DNA from: Actinoplanes sp040639655
Lineage (GTDB): Bacteria > Actinomycetota > Actinomycetes > Mycobacteriales > Micromonosporaceae
Assembly: GCF_040639655.1 (NCBI RefSeq)
Contig: NZ_JBFAAI010000008.1
Span: 62,001-126,000, forward strand
Length of the DNA stretch: 64,000 nt
Direction: 5' to 3'
The notes beneath the pieces are model-generated. The model searched no databases, was not told where the DNA came from, and was given only the letters and a program-made list of their open reading frames with translations. Numbering within the stretch: position 1 is the first letter of the stretch; every line of letters starts with the position of its first letter. Shown one piece after another: positions 7,776-16,981 of the stretch. A program made the translations under genes and the position numbers.

Positions 7776-9317
7776 CTAGCCGATGTCGACGGTCACCTGG
7801 TGCAGTCCGGTGGCGCCGTCCGGGGCCGGCGGGGCTTCCAGCGGTGTCTGGGTCACCCCATCGAGATCGGTCGCACGTACCCGAAGGGTGTGCCGCCCGG
7901 CGGAGGCCGCCCAGGTCAGGCTCCACTGCCGCCAGGTGTCCGCGGAGACCGCCGCGGCGAGCTCAGCGGTCTGCCACGGACCGTCGTCCACCTGCACCTC
8001 GACCTTGGCGATGCCCCGATGTGTCGCCCATGCGACTCCCGCGACCGTCACCGTTCCGGCCGGCTTCCGCGCACGGTCACGCGGAGTGTCGATTCGGGAC
8101 TGCGTCTTCACCGGGGCCTGGGCGGACCACCCGCGCGGCACCCAGTAGGCGTCGAAGTCGGCGAACCGGGTCAGCTCGATCTCGGTGATCCATTTGCAGG
8201 CCGAGACGTAGCCGTACAGTCCGGGAACGACCATCCGGACCGGGAAGCCGTGCGCGACCGGCAGCGGCTCGGAGTTCATCCCGATCGCGAGCAGCGCGTC
8301 CCGGCCGTCGCGAAGTACCGCGGTCGGTGTGCCGCACGTCCAGCCGTCCGACGAGCGTTGCACCGCCTGATCCGCTTCGGGCAGGGGGCCGGCCTCGTCG
8401 AGCAGTGCCTTGATCGGGGTGCCCAGCCAGAGCGCGTTGCCGATCAAGTCGCCGCCGACCTCGTTCGAGACGCAGGCGAGCGTCAGGTACCGCTCGACCA
8501 TCGGCCGTTTCAGCAGCTCGGCCCAGGTGATCGTGATCGGGTTGCGAACCATCCCGTGGATCCGCAGGCTCCACGACTCCGGGTCCACCTGCGGCGTGAC
8601 CAGGGCGGTGTCGATCCGGTAGAAGTGCCGGTTGGGCGTCACGTAGGGCACCGCACCGGGCGTGTTCACCCCGGCCGGCAGCACGGGCGTGGGCTCGGCC
8701 GCGGGCGGCAGCGTGATGCCGGCGCGGGCCGAGGTCACCGTGCGGCGCGAGGTGAGCAGCCGGCCACCGACCCCCGTGGCCGCCGTCACGGCGGCCACGA
8801 TCCCCAGGTCGCGGACAAAACGGCGACGACCTTCCTGGATCTCGTACGACTCCGTGCCGCCCTCGTCGATGCGCGCCGCACCGGCCCGCCGCGTCAGGTG
8901 TCGCAGCACCGCCACGGCCACCAGCGCCCCGGCGATCGACGGCACCACAGAGGCCGCTCCGGCACCCGGACGGGTCACCGCCGCCAGCGCTCCCACCAGC
9001 CCGAACAGCCCGATCCCGGCGACCGCCAGTGCCCATCGCCGGCCGGCCAGCACACCGACCCCGTACGCGTAGACGGCGAGCAGCAGGGCCGTACCGATGA
9101 TCAGGGCGGTCTTGTCGTGCACCCCGAAGACGGCGATGCCGAAGTCCTTGACCGGAGCGGGCACATGATCGACCACCACCCCGCCGACCGCCACGAGCGG
9201 AGCCGAACGCGTGCCGGTCAGGACGGCGAACAACTCGGCCACGCCGAGCGCCACCGCGGCCGCCGCCACCCCGGCCAGCCCGGGTCTGATCGTTGCCTTC
9301 ACCCCACCATGGTGCAC
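7776..9317 (-). CDS. Membrane-anchored molybdopterin-dependent oxidoreductase (sulfite oxidase family)
   Basis: 513 residues. The first ~140 residues contain four or five hydrophobic segments (for example 18-35, 70-90, 95-115, 122-140), and an arginine-containing region (about 165-190) then leads into a sulfite-oxidase-type molybdopterin domain. The molybdenum ligand is expected at Cys282 in YLTLACVSNEVGG, and WNAPI-like architecture follows. The C-terminal 110 residues look like the Mo-co dimerisation beta domain (AWATHRGIAKVEVQVDDGPW). Such enzymes are usually periplasmic or extracytoplasmic and reduce or oxidise small substrates; the natural substrate cannot be told from sequence. The start is uncertain: ATG 9317, or the GTG five codons in. 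It lies five bases after the M16 gene and is probably co-transcribed. Confidence 0.85.
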   Translation of the reverse strand: MHHGGVKATIRPGLAGVAAAAVALGVAELFAVLTGTRSAPLVAVGGVVVDHVPAPVKDFGIAVFGVHDKTALIIGTALLLAVYAYGVGVLAGRRWALAVAGIGLFGLVGALAAVTRPGAGAASVVPSIAGALVAVAVLRHLTRRAGAARIDEGGTESYEIQEGRRRFVRDLGIVAAVTAATGVGGRLLTSRRTVTSARAGITLPPAAEPTPVLPAGVNTPGAVPYVTPNRHFYRIDTALVTPQVDPESWSLRIHGMVRNPITITWAELLKRPMVERYLTLACVSNEVGGDLIGNALWLGTPIKALLDEAGPLPEADQAVQRSSDGWTCGTPTAVLRDGRDALLAIGMNSEPLPVAHGFPVRMVVPGLYGYVSACKWITEIELTRFADFDAYWVPRGWSAQAPVKTQSRIDTPRDRARKPAGTVTVAGVAWATHRGIAKVEVQVDDGPWQTAELAAAVSADTWRQWSLTWAASAGRHTLRVRATDLDGVTQTPLEAPPAPDGATGLHQVTVDIG

Positions 9318-9322
9318 GGTCT

Positions 9323-10840
9323 TCAGCGTCCCCGTATCCGCCGGAACGCCCGGGACAACACCGAGCCGGTCCCGGCGTCCCGGTCGGACGTGGGTGGGCG
9401 CGGAATCCGCTCCGGATCACGGGGCGGCATCGCGACCCGCAACTCCGGCCGGACCCGTGCGTCCAGGGCCGCCACCACGGCATGCCCGTCCGGATAGAGG
9501 GCCGGCTCGACCCGTACCTGCACCGCGTCGTGCCCGATGAAGATCCGGCCGCCATCCGGCCAGGCCAGTACGGCCGAACACTTGTCGAAGAGCACGGTGG
9601 CCACCGAATCCATCCGGGTCACGCTGAGCCCCCGCTCGCCGGCGGTGAGGCGGGGCGCCGAGTCGCCGATCGACGGGTAGACGATGCCGTCCACCAGGAT
9701 CTCGGACTCCGACGGAGCCTCGGTGAATCCGGCCCAGCCGGCCTCGTTGTCCCCCGGGGTCATCAGGAGGCCGTCGGCGCAGGCCTCGGCGGCGACCGCG
9801 GCGACGTCGTCGCGGGTCACCGCGCCGAGCTCGGCCAGCGCCTCCTCGAGATCCTGCAGCGGGCGACCGGCGAGCAGGTTGAACGCCTGACCCGGCAGCC
9901 GGCCGCCGGCCGCGTCGGCGTGCGTCATCTCGTCCCGGCGCTGGTTGACGACCGTGGTCACCTCGGCCTGCTCGATCATGCCGAGCCGGGCGGCGGCCAG
10001 CACGTCGACGAACCCGCCGAGCACGGCGTCCTGTTTCTCCGGCAGCGCGTCGGCGACCGCCATGAGCACGGCCCGGCCGTCAGCTCGCGGCGTGTAGTCG
10101 GTCAGCACGTTGTAGGAGAGGCCGCCCTCCTGACGCAGCGAGCGGAACATCATCCGCCGCAGCACGTCGGCGAAGACCGCGGAGGCGGCGCCGCGCCTCA
10201 CCACGGCGTCCCAGGCGACGACGTTCGAGTCACCGGTGAAGTACGCCGGGCGTACCGGAAGAGTGGAAGAAGGAGCCGGGAGCACCTGACGCGTGCCGTC
10301 CGGCAGATCGAGCCGGAGGCCGGCGGGCACGCCGGGCCCGGCGATCCAGAGCACCGCGTTGTCCCGGTTGAAATACCGGGCCACCCAGGCACGCAGGTCG
10401 TCGGGGGTGAGACCGTGCAGCCCCCACTCGGGGTATCCGGGCATGCCGTAGTCGCGGGCCCCGTGCCGCCACAGGGCCAGCCGCTCGGCCGGTGACTCGC
10501 CCCGGCTGTTCTGCTCGGTCCGCAGGATCTCCTTCTCGACCTCGAGCCGGTTCATCGGCAGGTCGCGCAGCCCGGCACAGACCCCGTTGAGGAAGGCGAC
10601 GATGTCCGCCTCGACGCCCTGCATGTGGAAGAAGGTGTGCTCGACGCCGGTGGCACCGTTGTAGTGGTAGTCGGCCACCCCGAACGAGTGCAGCGCGAGA
10701 TGCTCGATGAGGTGCGTGATCCCGCGCCGGGCCAGCGGCTCGTCGGCGAATCCGACCCGGAACGCCAGGCCGGCATGCATCTGTCCGGTGGTCGGCGCGA
10801 TCAGCGCGGGAATGCCGTCGACCTCCAGCTGAGTGATCAT
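9323..10840 (-). CDS. M16 family (insulinase-like) metallopeptidase
   Basis: 505 residues from ATG 10840. HLIEH at residues 43-47 is the inverted HXXEH zinc motif of M16 proteases, with a downstream EVEKEIL segment at about residue 100 supplying the third ligand region. A second, inactive-type M16 repeat follows, and the C-terminal ~100 residues form a separate PH-like or beta segment ending in a basic tail. There is no signal peptide, so it probably acts in the cytosol. The start is chosen because ATGA overlaps the stop of the upstream gene, with GAGGGAG before it; a longer frame reaches 10912 but lies in that gene. The partner gene and this arrangement are repeated at 11866-14435. Confidence 0.85.
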   Translation of the reverse strand: MITQLEVDGIPALIAPTTGQMHAGLAFRVGFADEPLARRGITHLIEHLALHSFGVADYHYNGATGVEHTFFHMQGVEADIVAFLNGVCAGLRDLPMNRLEVEKEILRTEQNSRGESPAERLALWRHGARDYGMPGYPEWGLHGLTPDDLRAWVARYFNRDNAVLWIAGPGVPAGLRLDLPDGTRQVLPAPSSTLPVRPAYFTGDSNVVAWDAVVRRGAASAVFADVLRRMMFRSLRQEGGLSYNVLTDYTPRADGRAVLMAVADALPEKQDAVLGGFVDVLAAARLGMIEQAEVTTVVNQRRDEMTHADAAGGRLPGQAFNLLAGRPLQDLEEALAELGAVTRDDVAAVAAEACADGLLMTPGDNEAGWAGFTEAPSESEILVDGIVYPSIGDSAPRLTAGERGLSVTRMDSVATVLFDKCSAVLAWPDGGRIFIGHDAVQVRVEPALYPDGHAVVAALDARVRPELRVAMPPRDPERIPRPPTSDRDAGTGSVLSRAFRRIRGR

Positions 10841-11778
10841 GACGCTCCCTCGTACGCCCATGCGCGGGCCTCCCGGACCTGGGCCTGCACGTCGGCGCCG
10901 ACCCGGTTCCACGGGTACTCGGCGGCCAGGTCGCCGAGCGCGGTGAACGTGGTCGCGGCGGATCGCCGGTCGTCGAGCATCGTGAAGATCATGGCGAACG
11001 CGTTGAGCGCCTGAAGCCAGCCGTAGCCGCGCCGGAACTCCGGATGCCAGACCGACCGGTGTGCCGCCTCGTAGATCTCGGCCCGGATCGCATCGTTCGC
11101 CAGATAGCGGAGGACGTCGGTCTCGTCGTCACCGAACATGTGCTCGAGGTGCGCGTAGACGATCAGCACCGCGTGCGGTGATCCGGGCGGCGCGGCGGCC
11201 GCGGCGTCCCGGGCGAAACCGTGCACCAGCTCCCAGGTGCCGCTCCACTTCGGGCAGGCGCTCTGCAGGAACTGGAACTGTGCGGGCAGGTGGTCCGGAT
11301 GGGCTGCCAGGGCCCGGTCGAGCCGGCGGCGGGTCTCGGCCAGGCCGAGCTGCAGACCACGCGCGGTGAGCAGCCGGGCGGTCCAGATCGCCGGGTCCTT
11401 CGGGTGCCGGGCGGCGCCGTCGATCAGGAGCAGTTCGGCCTTGCGCAGCCACTCGTGGAACTGCCGGAACTGTCCCCGGCTCACGTGCTCGGCGGTGTAA
11501 CCGGTGCGAATCTGCCAGCCGACCTTGATCAGGTGGTGTCCGAGCAGCGCGGTCGCGGCCGGGTCGGCCGGATCAGCGGCCAGCACCCCTCGCAGGAACC
11601 CCTCGATGTCCTTCTCGTCGCCGCAGTCGAGGAGTGCTCCGCTGCGGGCCGAGGGCTCCAGCTGGTCGATCAGTGCCCGGCAGGCGGGCCAGTCAGCACG
11701 CCGCAGAGCTGTTCTCAGTCCGGCGATCTCCGGGTACGCGGCGGCCCGGTCGAGCACCACGTCGGTGGATCCGATCAT
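10837..11778 (-). CDS. Conserved protein of unknown function, partner of M16 peptidase (copy 1)
   Basis: 313 residues. I do not recognise a named domain. It is helix-rich, with repeated Ala/Leu-Trp patterns reminiscent of tetratricopeptide helices (for example residues 110-150 and 250-300), and contains KDPAIWTARLL and FQFLQSACPKWSG. It has no signal or membrane segment. A paralogue of exactly the same length lies at 13494-14435, with many shared blocks (DPAIWTARL, HLPxQxQFLQ, ALGDL). The ATG at 11778 is preferred over the GTG at 11787 because both paralogues then have 313 codons and the same TANNNT-N7-ATG upstream sequence. The stop overlaps the M16 start (ATGA), suggesting translational coupling and a shared complex. 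Confidence 0.75.
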   Translation of the reverse strand: MIGSTDVVLDRAAAYPEIAGLRTALRRADWPACRALIDQLEPSARSGALLDCGDEKDIEGFLRGVLAADPADPAATALLGHHLIKVGWQIRTGYTAEHVSRGQFRQFHEWLRKAELLLIDGAARHPKDPAIWTARLLTARGLQLGLAETRRRLDRALAAHPDHLPAQFQFLQSACPKWSGTWELVHGFARDAAAAAPPGSPHAVLIVYAHLEHMFGDDETDVLRYLANDAIRAEIYEAAHRSVWHPEFRRGYGWLQALNAFAMIFTMLDDRRSAATTFTALGDLAAEYPWNRVGADVQAQVREARAWAYEGAS

Positions 11779-11785
11779 GGCGCGC

Positions 11786-11791
11786 ACTATA
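11786..11791 (-). promoter_or_regulatory. Candidate leaderless -10 box (copy 1 operon)
   Basis: TATAGT on the minus strand, then GCGCGCC, then the ATG at 11778. No ribosome binding site is present. The same arrangement, with nearly the same bases, precedes the paralogous operon at 14435. Confidence 0.6.
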
Positions 11792-11865
11792 GATGGCCGT
11801 CACCCGTGGCGCGGGCCCCTTTCCCAGCGTCCCGGCAGAGCGGCACAGCAGAGATTCCCGTCATC

Positions 11866-13497
11866 TCATCGGGCGAAGCGTTCCCGGAACCGGGTGACGG
11901 CGAGACGTCCGAAGAATCCGCCGAAGAGCAGGGCCGACGCGACCACGAGCGCGTTCTCGGCGGTGCTGGAGCCGGGGCCCCCGCCCCCGGTGAGCAGCTG
12001 CCCGAGCAGCCAGACACCGCCGCCGGCGAAGAACGCGGCGAGCACCCCGAACACAACCGCCGCGACCAGCGGCCACCAGCCGCCGGTACTCCCGCGTGCG
12101 GGTTCCGGCCGCGGGATGCGGTCACGGTCGCGGGGCGGCATCTCGATCCGCAGTCGTTGCGGCACCCGGGCGTCGGCCTCGCGAACCACCCGGTCGGCGC
12201 CCCGGAACAGGGTCGGTTCGATCCGGGCCACCACAGCGTCGTCGCCGATCAGGTGCCGGGCGCCGTCCGGCCAGGCCAGCAGTGCGGCGCACGAGTCCCA
12301 GCGGACCGAGGCGACCACGTCGGGCCCCGCCACGCTGACACCGTCGTCGCCGCTGATGAGGCGCAGGCGCCGGTTCCCGCGGCCGTGGTGGGTGCGGCCC
12401 GGCAGCACGGCCGGCGACATCGCCGGTGCGGCGGTGTACCCGGCCCATCCGGCGGTGCCGCCGGGCGGGGTCATCAGCAGACCGGCGTCGTACGCCTCAG
12501 CCGCGACCACCACTACGTCGGTGACGGTGACCGCCCGCACCTCGGCCAGCGCCTCCTCGAGGGTCTGCACCTCGCGGCCGGCCAGCAGGTTGAACGCCTG
12601 GCCGGGAAGCCGTGCCCCGCGGGACTCGGACTCGCGCAGGCCCGCGCAGGTCAGCTTCACCACGGCGGCGACCTCGTCGGGGGCCACCCGACCGGCGCGC
12701 AGCCCGGCGAGCACATCGATCAGGCCGCCGAGCGCCGCGTCCGCCTTCTCCGGCAGCGCGTCGGCCGTCGCGACGATCCTCGCCGTACCGTCGGAGCGGA
12801 TCGCGTACTCGGTGTGCACCCGGCGGGTGACGTCGCTCATCTCGTGGAGCATGCGGCGTTCCAGGACGTTCGCGAAGACCGCGGCGTGCGGCCCGCGGCG
12901 TACCACGGTGTCCCAGGCGACGACGTCGGCCGCCGCGCCGGCGAACCAGGCGGGCGTGACCGGCAACGTCGTGCCGACCGCCGGAGCGGACTGCCGTTCG
13001 CCGGTCGGCAGATCGAGGGCGAGGCCTTCGGGCACCTCCTCGCCGGCCAGCCAGAGCGCCGCGTTCTCCCTGGTGAAATAGCGGGCGATCCACTTCCGCA
13101 GCTCGTCGTCGCCGAGCCCCGGCAGACCCCATTCGGGATAGCTGGCGACGCCGGGCCCACGAGCGCCGTGCCGCCACATCGGCAGGGGATCCCGTTCCGT
13201 CCGGGCCGGGTCGCGTACCGCGGCCAGTCTGTCCATCGGCGGGTTCCGCAGTGCCTCACACACCCCGGCCAGGTACGCGACGATCTCGGCGGCCGAACCC
13301 CGCACGTGGAAGTAGGTGTGTTCCGGCCCGACCGAGCCGCCCCCGCCGTCCGTCACGAGCCTCGCGGCCAGCCGGGTGATGCCCCGGCGGGCCAGCGGCT
13401 CGTCCGCCGTGCCGACCCGGAACACCAGCCCGGCGTGGGCCGGGCCGCTCACCGGGGCGAGCACCGCCGGGATCCCGTCGACCTCCAGTCGCCTCAC
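11866..13497 (-). CDS. Degenerate M16-like protein with C-terminal membrane anchor (copy 2)
   Basis: 543 residues from GTG 13497, which overlaps the stop of the upstream gene (GTGA). It aligns along most of its length with the M16 protein at 9323-10840 (RRLEVDGIPA, ADEPLARRGIT, GARLPGQAFNLLAGR, MPPRDRDRIPRP), but the zinc motif HLIEH is replaced by RLAAR at residues 42-46, so all motif ligands are gone. It also carries a C-terminal extension with two hydrophobic stretches (WWPLVAAVVFGVLAAFF and a second about 30 residues later), absent from copy 1. I infer a non-catalytic, membrane-attached pseudopeptidase. The reading frame is intact, so it is not an obvious pseudogene. Confidence 0.8.
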   Translation of the reverse strand: MRRLEVDGIPAVLAPVSGPAHAGLVFRVGTADEPLARRGITRLAARLVTDGGGGSVGPEHTYFHVRGSAAEIVAYLAGVCEALRNPPMDRLAAVRDPARTERDPLPMWRHGARGPGVASYPEWGLPGLGDDELRKWIARYFTRENAALWLAGEEVPEGLALDLPTGERQSAPAVGTTLPVTPAWFAGAAADVVAWDTVVRRGPHAAVFANVLERRMLHEMSDVTRRVHTEYAIRSDGTARIVATADALPEKADAALGGLIDVLAGLRAGRVAPDEVAAVVKLTCAGLRESESRGARLPGQAFNLLAGREVQTLEEALAEVRAVTVTDVVVVAAEAYDAGLLMTPPGGTAGWAGYTAAPAMSPAVLPGRTHHGRGNRRLRLISGDDGVSVAGPDVVASVRWDSCAALLAWPDGARHLIGDDAVVARIEPTLFRGADRVVREADARVPQRLRIEMPPRDRDRIPRPEPARGSTGGWWPLVAAVVFGVLAAFFAGGGVWLLGQLLTGGGGPGSSTAENALVVASALLFGGFFGRLAVTRFRERFAR

Positions 13498-14435
13498 GTG
13501 CCGCCTCCGGTCCGCTTCCGATACTTGACGATCACCGAGGCCGGATCGCCGAGGTGGTCCCACGGGCGGTCGGATCCGAGATCGCCGAGCGCGGTGAACA
13601 GGGAGGCTGCCGCCGGGCGGTCGTCGAGCAGGGCGAAGGCCATGGCGAAGGTGCTCGTCACCCGTACCCACCCATGGGTCCGCCGGAAGGCGGGGTGCCG
13701 CACCGAACGATCGGCGGCCTCGTTCAACTCGGCACGGACCGGATCTGCGGTGAGGTAGCGGCGGCCCGCGGCGGCACTGCGCCGGTGTTCCTCCCGCCAG
13801 TGCCCGAGGTGCGCCTCGGCGACCAGGACCGGGTGGAACGAGCCGGGCGACGCGGCCGCCGCGGTCTCCCGGGCGAACGTGTGCGCCGGCTCCCAGTCGC
13901 CGCCCGGCTCAGGGCACAACTGCTGCAGGAACTGCCACTGCCCGGGCAGGTGGTGCGGGTCGATGCCGGCGAGCCGGTCATAGCGGCGACGCGCCTCGGA
14001 CGGAGCGAGCCGCAGGTCGTGGGCGGTTCTCAGGCGAGCCGTCCAGATCGCCGGGTCGTACGGGCTGCGGGCGGCGGCGTCGACCAGCACCCGTTCGGCC
14101 GCCTCGAGCCCCTCCACGAATGCGGCCGGCCGATCCGGGCCGGCCCGCACCGGGCGGGCGGTGGGCCGGGTCCGCCAGGCCGCCCCGATCAGGTGCTGAC
14201 CGAGCAGGGCGCCGGCCGCGCCGTCACCCGGGTCACCGGTGAGCACCCCGCGCAGGAACGTCTTCAGGCCCGGCTCGCTGAAGGCGATCATCGTCAGCTC
14301 GGTGCGTTCCACCGGCTCGGCGGCGTCCAGAACCTCCCGGCACCGCGGCCAGTCCCCGGCGTCCAGCGCTTCGCGCAATCCGGCGGTTTTCGGGTACGCC
14401 GCGGCCGGGTCCAGGACCGGTCGACGCGGGGGCAT
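13494..14435 (-). CDS. Conserved protein of unknown function, partner of M16-like protein (copy 2)
   Basis: 313 residues, paralogous to the product of 10837-11778, sharing the N-terminal AAAYPxxAGLRxAL, the central DPAIWTARLRTAHDLRL and HLPGQWQFLQQLCP blocks, and a C-terminal DDRPAAASLFTALGDLGSD. It is helix-rich with no signal peptide. An upstream ATG at 14447 is in frame, but it overlaps the candidate -10 box; ATG 14435 gives the same length as copy 1. It is coupled by a 4-base overlap to the degenerate M16-like gene. Function unknown. Confidence 0.75.
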   Translation of the reverse strand: MPPRRPVLDPAAAYPKTAGLREALDAGDWPRCREVLDAAEPVERTELTMIAFSEPGLKTFLRGVLTGDPGDGAAGALLGQHLIGAAWRTRPTARPVRAGPDRPAAFVEGLEAAERVLVDAAARSPYDPAIWTARLRTAHDLRLAPSEARRRYDRLAGIDPHHLPGQWQFLQQLCPEPGGDWEPAHTFARETAAAASPGSFHPVLVAEAHLGHWREEHRRSAAAGRRYLTADPVRAELNEAADRSVRHPAFRRTHGWVRVTSTFAMAFALLDDRPAAASLFTALGDLGSDRPWDHLGDPASVIVKYRKRTGGGT

Positions 14436-14442
14436 GGCGGGC

Positions 14443-14448
14443 AGCATA
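14443..14448 (-). promoter_or_regulatory. Candidate leaderless -10 box (copy 2 operon)
   Basis: TATGCT on the minus strand, followed by GCCCGCC and the ATG at 14435, the same geometry as copy 1 at 11786-11791. Confidence 0.55.
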
Positions 14449-14497
14449 GATCTTCGCCGGCAACGTCCCGTCACGACGGTGGAGATGTGGCCTCTGA

Positions 14498-15676
14498 TCA
14501 GGGTACGAGCGGGTCGTCGAGCAAATGTTCGAAAGCCAGTTCGGCGGCGCCGATCAGGGCCGCGTCTGGGCCCAGTTCCGGGGTGCGCAAGCGGACGTGC
14601 TCCCGGCAGGCGGGCAGCCCCACCGCGTTGAGCCGGCTGCGGATCTGGGCCGCGGCCCCGAGGTAGACGTCCCGCAGCGTGCCACCGAAGATCACGACTT
14701 CCGGGTTGAAGATGTTGACCAGGTTGCCGACACCGAACCCGACCCAGTCGCCGACCTGCCGCAACGCGTGCTGGGCGGAGCTGTCCCCGCGCATCGCGGC
14801 GTCGACCACGGCGAGAACCGCCTCCCCGCCGCTGCGGTCGGCCCGGCCGGCGAGACGCAGCAGCGCGTGCTCGCCGATCTCGGTCTCCCAGCAGCCGCGC
14901 GAACCGCAGCTGCACGGACGTCCGTACGGGTTGACGACCATGTGGCCGACCTCACCGCCGTAGCCGCCGTGCCCGTGCACGCGGCGCCCACCGGCCACGA
15001 TGCCGGCGCCGACACCGACGTCGCCGTACAGGTAGATGACGTTGTCGGAGCCGACCGCGGCGCCCCGGGCGTGTTCGGCGAGGGCGCACACGTCGGCGTG
15101 GTTGCCGACACTGAGCGGACCGAACTCGTCGAGCTCGGAACGCAGCGACTCACCGATGGGCTCGTCCACCCAGCCGATCGTCGGGGAGAGCCGGATCAGG
15201 CCGTCCTCCCGGCGCACCATGCCGGCCACGGCGACAGCGCTGCCCACGCACCGGCCGTCGTCCGGAACCCCGGATCGCATGGTGCGGACGAAACGGGCCA
15301 GCGGACGGACCGCCTCGCCGGCGCTCATGCCGCGGGGACGTTCGGTCTCGTACTGCTCCAGGATGCGGCCGCCGAGCCCGACCCGGGCGGCCCGCAGGCG
15401 GTCCACCTCGATGCTGAGGGCGTAGGCGTACACGCGCCCCGACTCGGGCCGGACGACAAGTGACGGTCGTCCGGCCCGGCCGGTCTCGCGTGGTGCCGCC
15501 TCGCTGACGAGGCCGGCGCCGATCAGGTCGGCGGTGAGCGCGCCGATGGTGCTGCGGTTGAGGCCGAGCCGGGTGGTCAGCTCAGCCCGGGACGTCGCGC
15601 CGTGCATGTGGACGTAGCGCAACAGCGTCCCGAGGTTGTGCTTGCGTACCTCTTCCTGACTCGGGCCGGCCCGCAT
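14498..15676 (-). CDS. ROK-family transcriptional repressor (XylR/NagC type)
   Basis: 392 residues. An N-terminal winged helix (about 8-75, with TSRAELTTRLGLNRSTIGALTA as its HTH) is followed by a ROK sugar-kinase-like domain. The ROK zinc motif CSCGSRGCWE is intact at about residue 255, and the ATP-site-like DVGVGAGIVAGG precedes it. Proteins of this build repress sugar-uptake genes and release DNA on binding the sugar. It lies immediately downstream of, and in the same direction as, the xylose-type transporter (gap to the permease 45 bases), so it is probably autoregulated with that operon. The effector is inferred to be xylose or a related pentose from the transporter's resemblance. Confidence 0.88.
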   Translation of the reverse strand: MRAGPSQEEVRKHNLGTLLRYVHMHGATSRAELTTRLGLNRSTIGALTADLIGAGLVSEAAPRETGRAGRPSLVVRPESGRVYAYALSIEVDRLRAARVGLGGRILEQYETERPRGMSAGEAVRPLARFVRTMRSGVPDDGRCVGSAVAVAGMVRREDGLIRLSPTIGWVDEPIGESLRSELDEFGPLSVGNHADVCALAEHARGAAVGSDNVIYLYGDVGVGAGIVAGGRRVHGHGGYGGEVGHMVVNPYGRPCSCGSRGCWETEIGEHALLRLAGRADRSGGEAVLAVVDAAMRGDSSAQHALRQVGDWVGFGVGNLVNIFNPEVVIFGGTLRDVYLGAAAQIRSRLNAVGLPACREHVRLRTPELGPDAALIGAAELAFEHLLDDPLVP

Positions 15677-15721
15677 CAGCGTCCCGTCCCCCGCCCCATC
15701 GGCAGTCTCATCGCATTCCGG

Positions 15722-16981
15722 CTATCGGTTTCCGGTCGCCGCCGCGCGGCGACGGGCCAGGGCATCGACGCCGGCCGCGATCAGCAGGATCACACCGGTG
15801 AACATGTAACGGGTACCGGACGAGAAGTCCATCAGGAACATGCCGTTGTCGATGACCGCGATCACCGCGCCACCGATCACCGCGTGGATGATCTTGCCCT
15901 TGCCGCCGAAGAGGCTGGTGCCACCGATGACCGCGGCGCCGACCGCGTACAGCAGGGTGCTGCTGCCACCGGTGTTCGGGTCGACCGAGCCGGCGCGGCT
16001 GACCAGCATGACGCCGCCGACCGCGGCCATGAAGGAGCCGATCACGAAGACCGAGATGCGGATCCGGTCGACCGGGATGCCGGCCCGGCGGGAGGCCTCG
16101 GCGTTGCCGCCGACGGCGTAGACGTGCCGGCCGTACGAGGTGCGGCCCAGCACGAACGTCCAGAGCACCAGGAAGCCGCCGATCACCGGCGCGGCGATCG
16201 GGACGCCCTTGAGCGAGGCGATCACCGGGTTGATGGCCCGCTCCTGGGTCAGGATCGCGGTCGAGATCAGGATCAGTGCGGCGAGGCCGCCGATCCGGAG
16301 CAGGATGATGCCGATCGGCTCGTTGACCAGGTTGCGCTTGGCCCGGCCGCGGTAACGCATGAACTGGATCAGCGCGAAGATCACTACCGCCGTGATCGCC
16401 AGGATCCAGCTCCAGGTGACCGACAGGCTGTCCTTGTTGAGCGACTTGATGAAGCCGTCCGGGATCGAGATGTTCTTGCCCTCGCCCAGGATGTTCAGCA
16501 GAACACCCTGGAAGGCCAGGAAGGCGGCCAGCGTGACGACGAAGGACGGGATGCCGACCTTGGAGACCAGAAAGCCGAGCAGCAGGCCGATCACGACGCC
16601 GGAGCCGAGCGCGGCCGCGAGCGCGACCGGCTCGGAGTAGCCCTTCTCGGTAAGCAGGATCGCCATGACCGCGCCGCAGACGCCGGCGGCGAAACCGGCG
16701 GAGAGGTCGATCTCGCCCAGCAGCAGGACGAAGATCAGGCCCATCGCGATCATGGTGACGCCGGCGGCCTGGTTGAACAGGTTGGCGAAGTTGCCGGCGC
16801 TGAAGAACGTGTCACTCCGGGCCGAGCCGAAGATCAGGACGAGGATGACCAGGCCCAGAACGGCGGGCAGCGCGCCGAGGTCACCGCCGCGGATCCGGCC
16901 GATGTAATCCCGGATGTGGCTGGCGACGGTCGGCTTGACGACCTTGACGCCACCGGCGGTCTCGAGGGTCGTGGTGCTCAC
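15722..16981 (-). CDS. xylH: Sugar ABC transporter permease, XylH-like
   Basis: 419 residues with about ten to twelve hydrophobic segments, starting around residue 38 (LPAVLGLVILVLIFG). The features of BPD_transp_2 permeases are present: LLGEIDLSAGFAAG near the first third, GIPSFVVTLAAFLAFQG, and GRHVYAVGGNAEASRRAGI before the EAA-like loop. The length and a long central segment match XylH rather than RbsC. The start is GTG 16981, overlapping the stop of the ATPase gene (GTGA); the much longer open frame beyond it belongs to a different frame of xylG. It imports a pentose together with XylG and XylF. Confidence 0.9.
   Translation of the reverse strand: MSTTTLETAGGVKVVKPTVASHIRDYIGRIRGGDLGALPAVLGLVILVLIFGSARSDTFFSAGNFANLFNQAAGVTMIAMGLIFVLLLGEIDLSAGFAAGVCGAVMAILLTEKGYSEPVALAAALGSGVVIGLLLGFLVSKVGIPSFVVTLAAFLAFQGVLLNILGEGKNISIPDGFIKSLNKDSLSVTWSWILAITAVVIFALIQFMRYRGRAKRNLVNEPIGIILLRIGGLAALILISTAILTQERAINPVIASLKGVPIAAPVIGGFLVLWTFVLGRTSYGRHVYAVGGNAEASRRAGIPVDRIRISVFVIGSFMAAVGGVMLVSRAGSVDPNTGGSSTLLYAVGAAVIGGTSLFGGKGKIIHAVIGGAVIAVIDNGMFLMDFSSGTRYMFTGVILLIAAGVDALARRRAAATGNR

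Noticed and set aside
11866..13497. Pseudogene call for the second M16-like gene
   Set aside because: The reading frame is intact over 543 codons, it has gained a membrane anchor, and it is translationally coupled; loss of the zinc site alone fits a pseudoenzyme.
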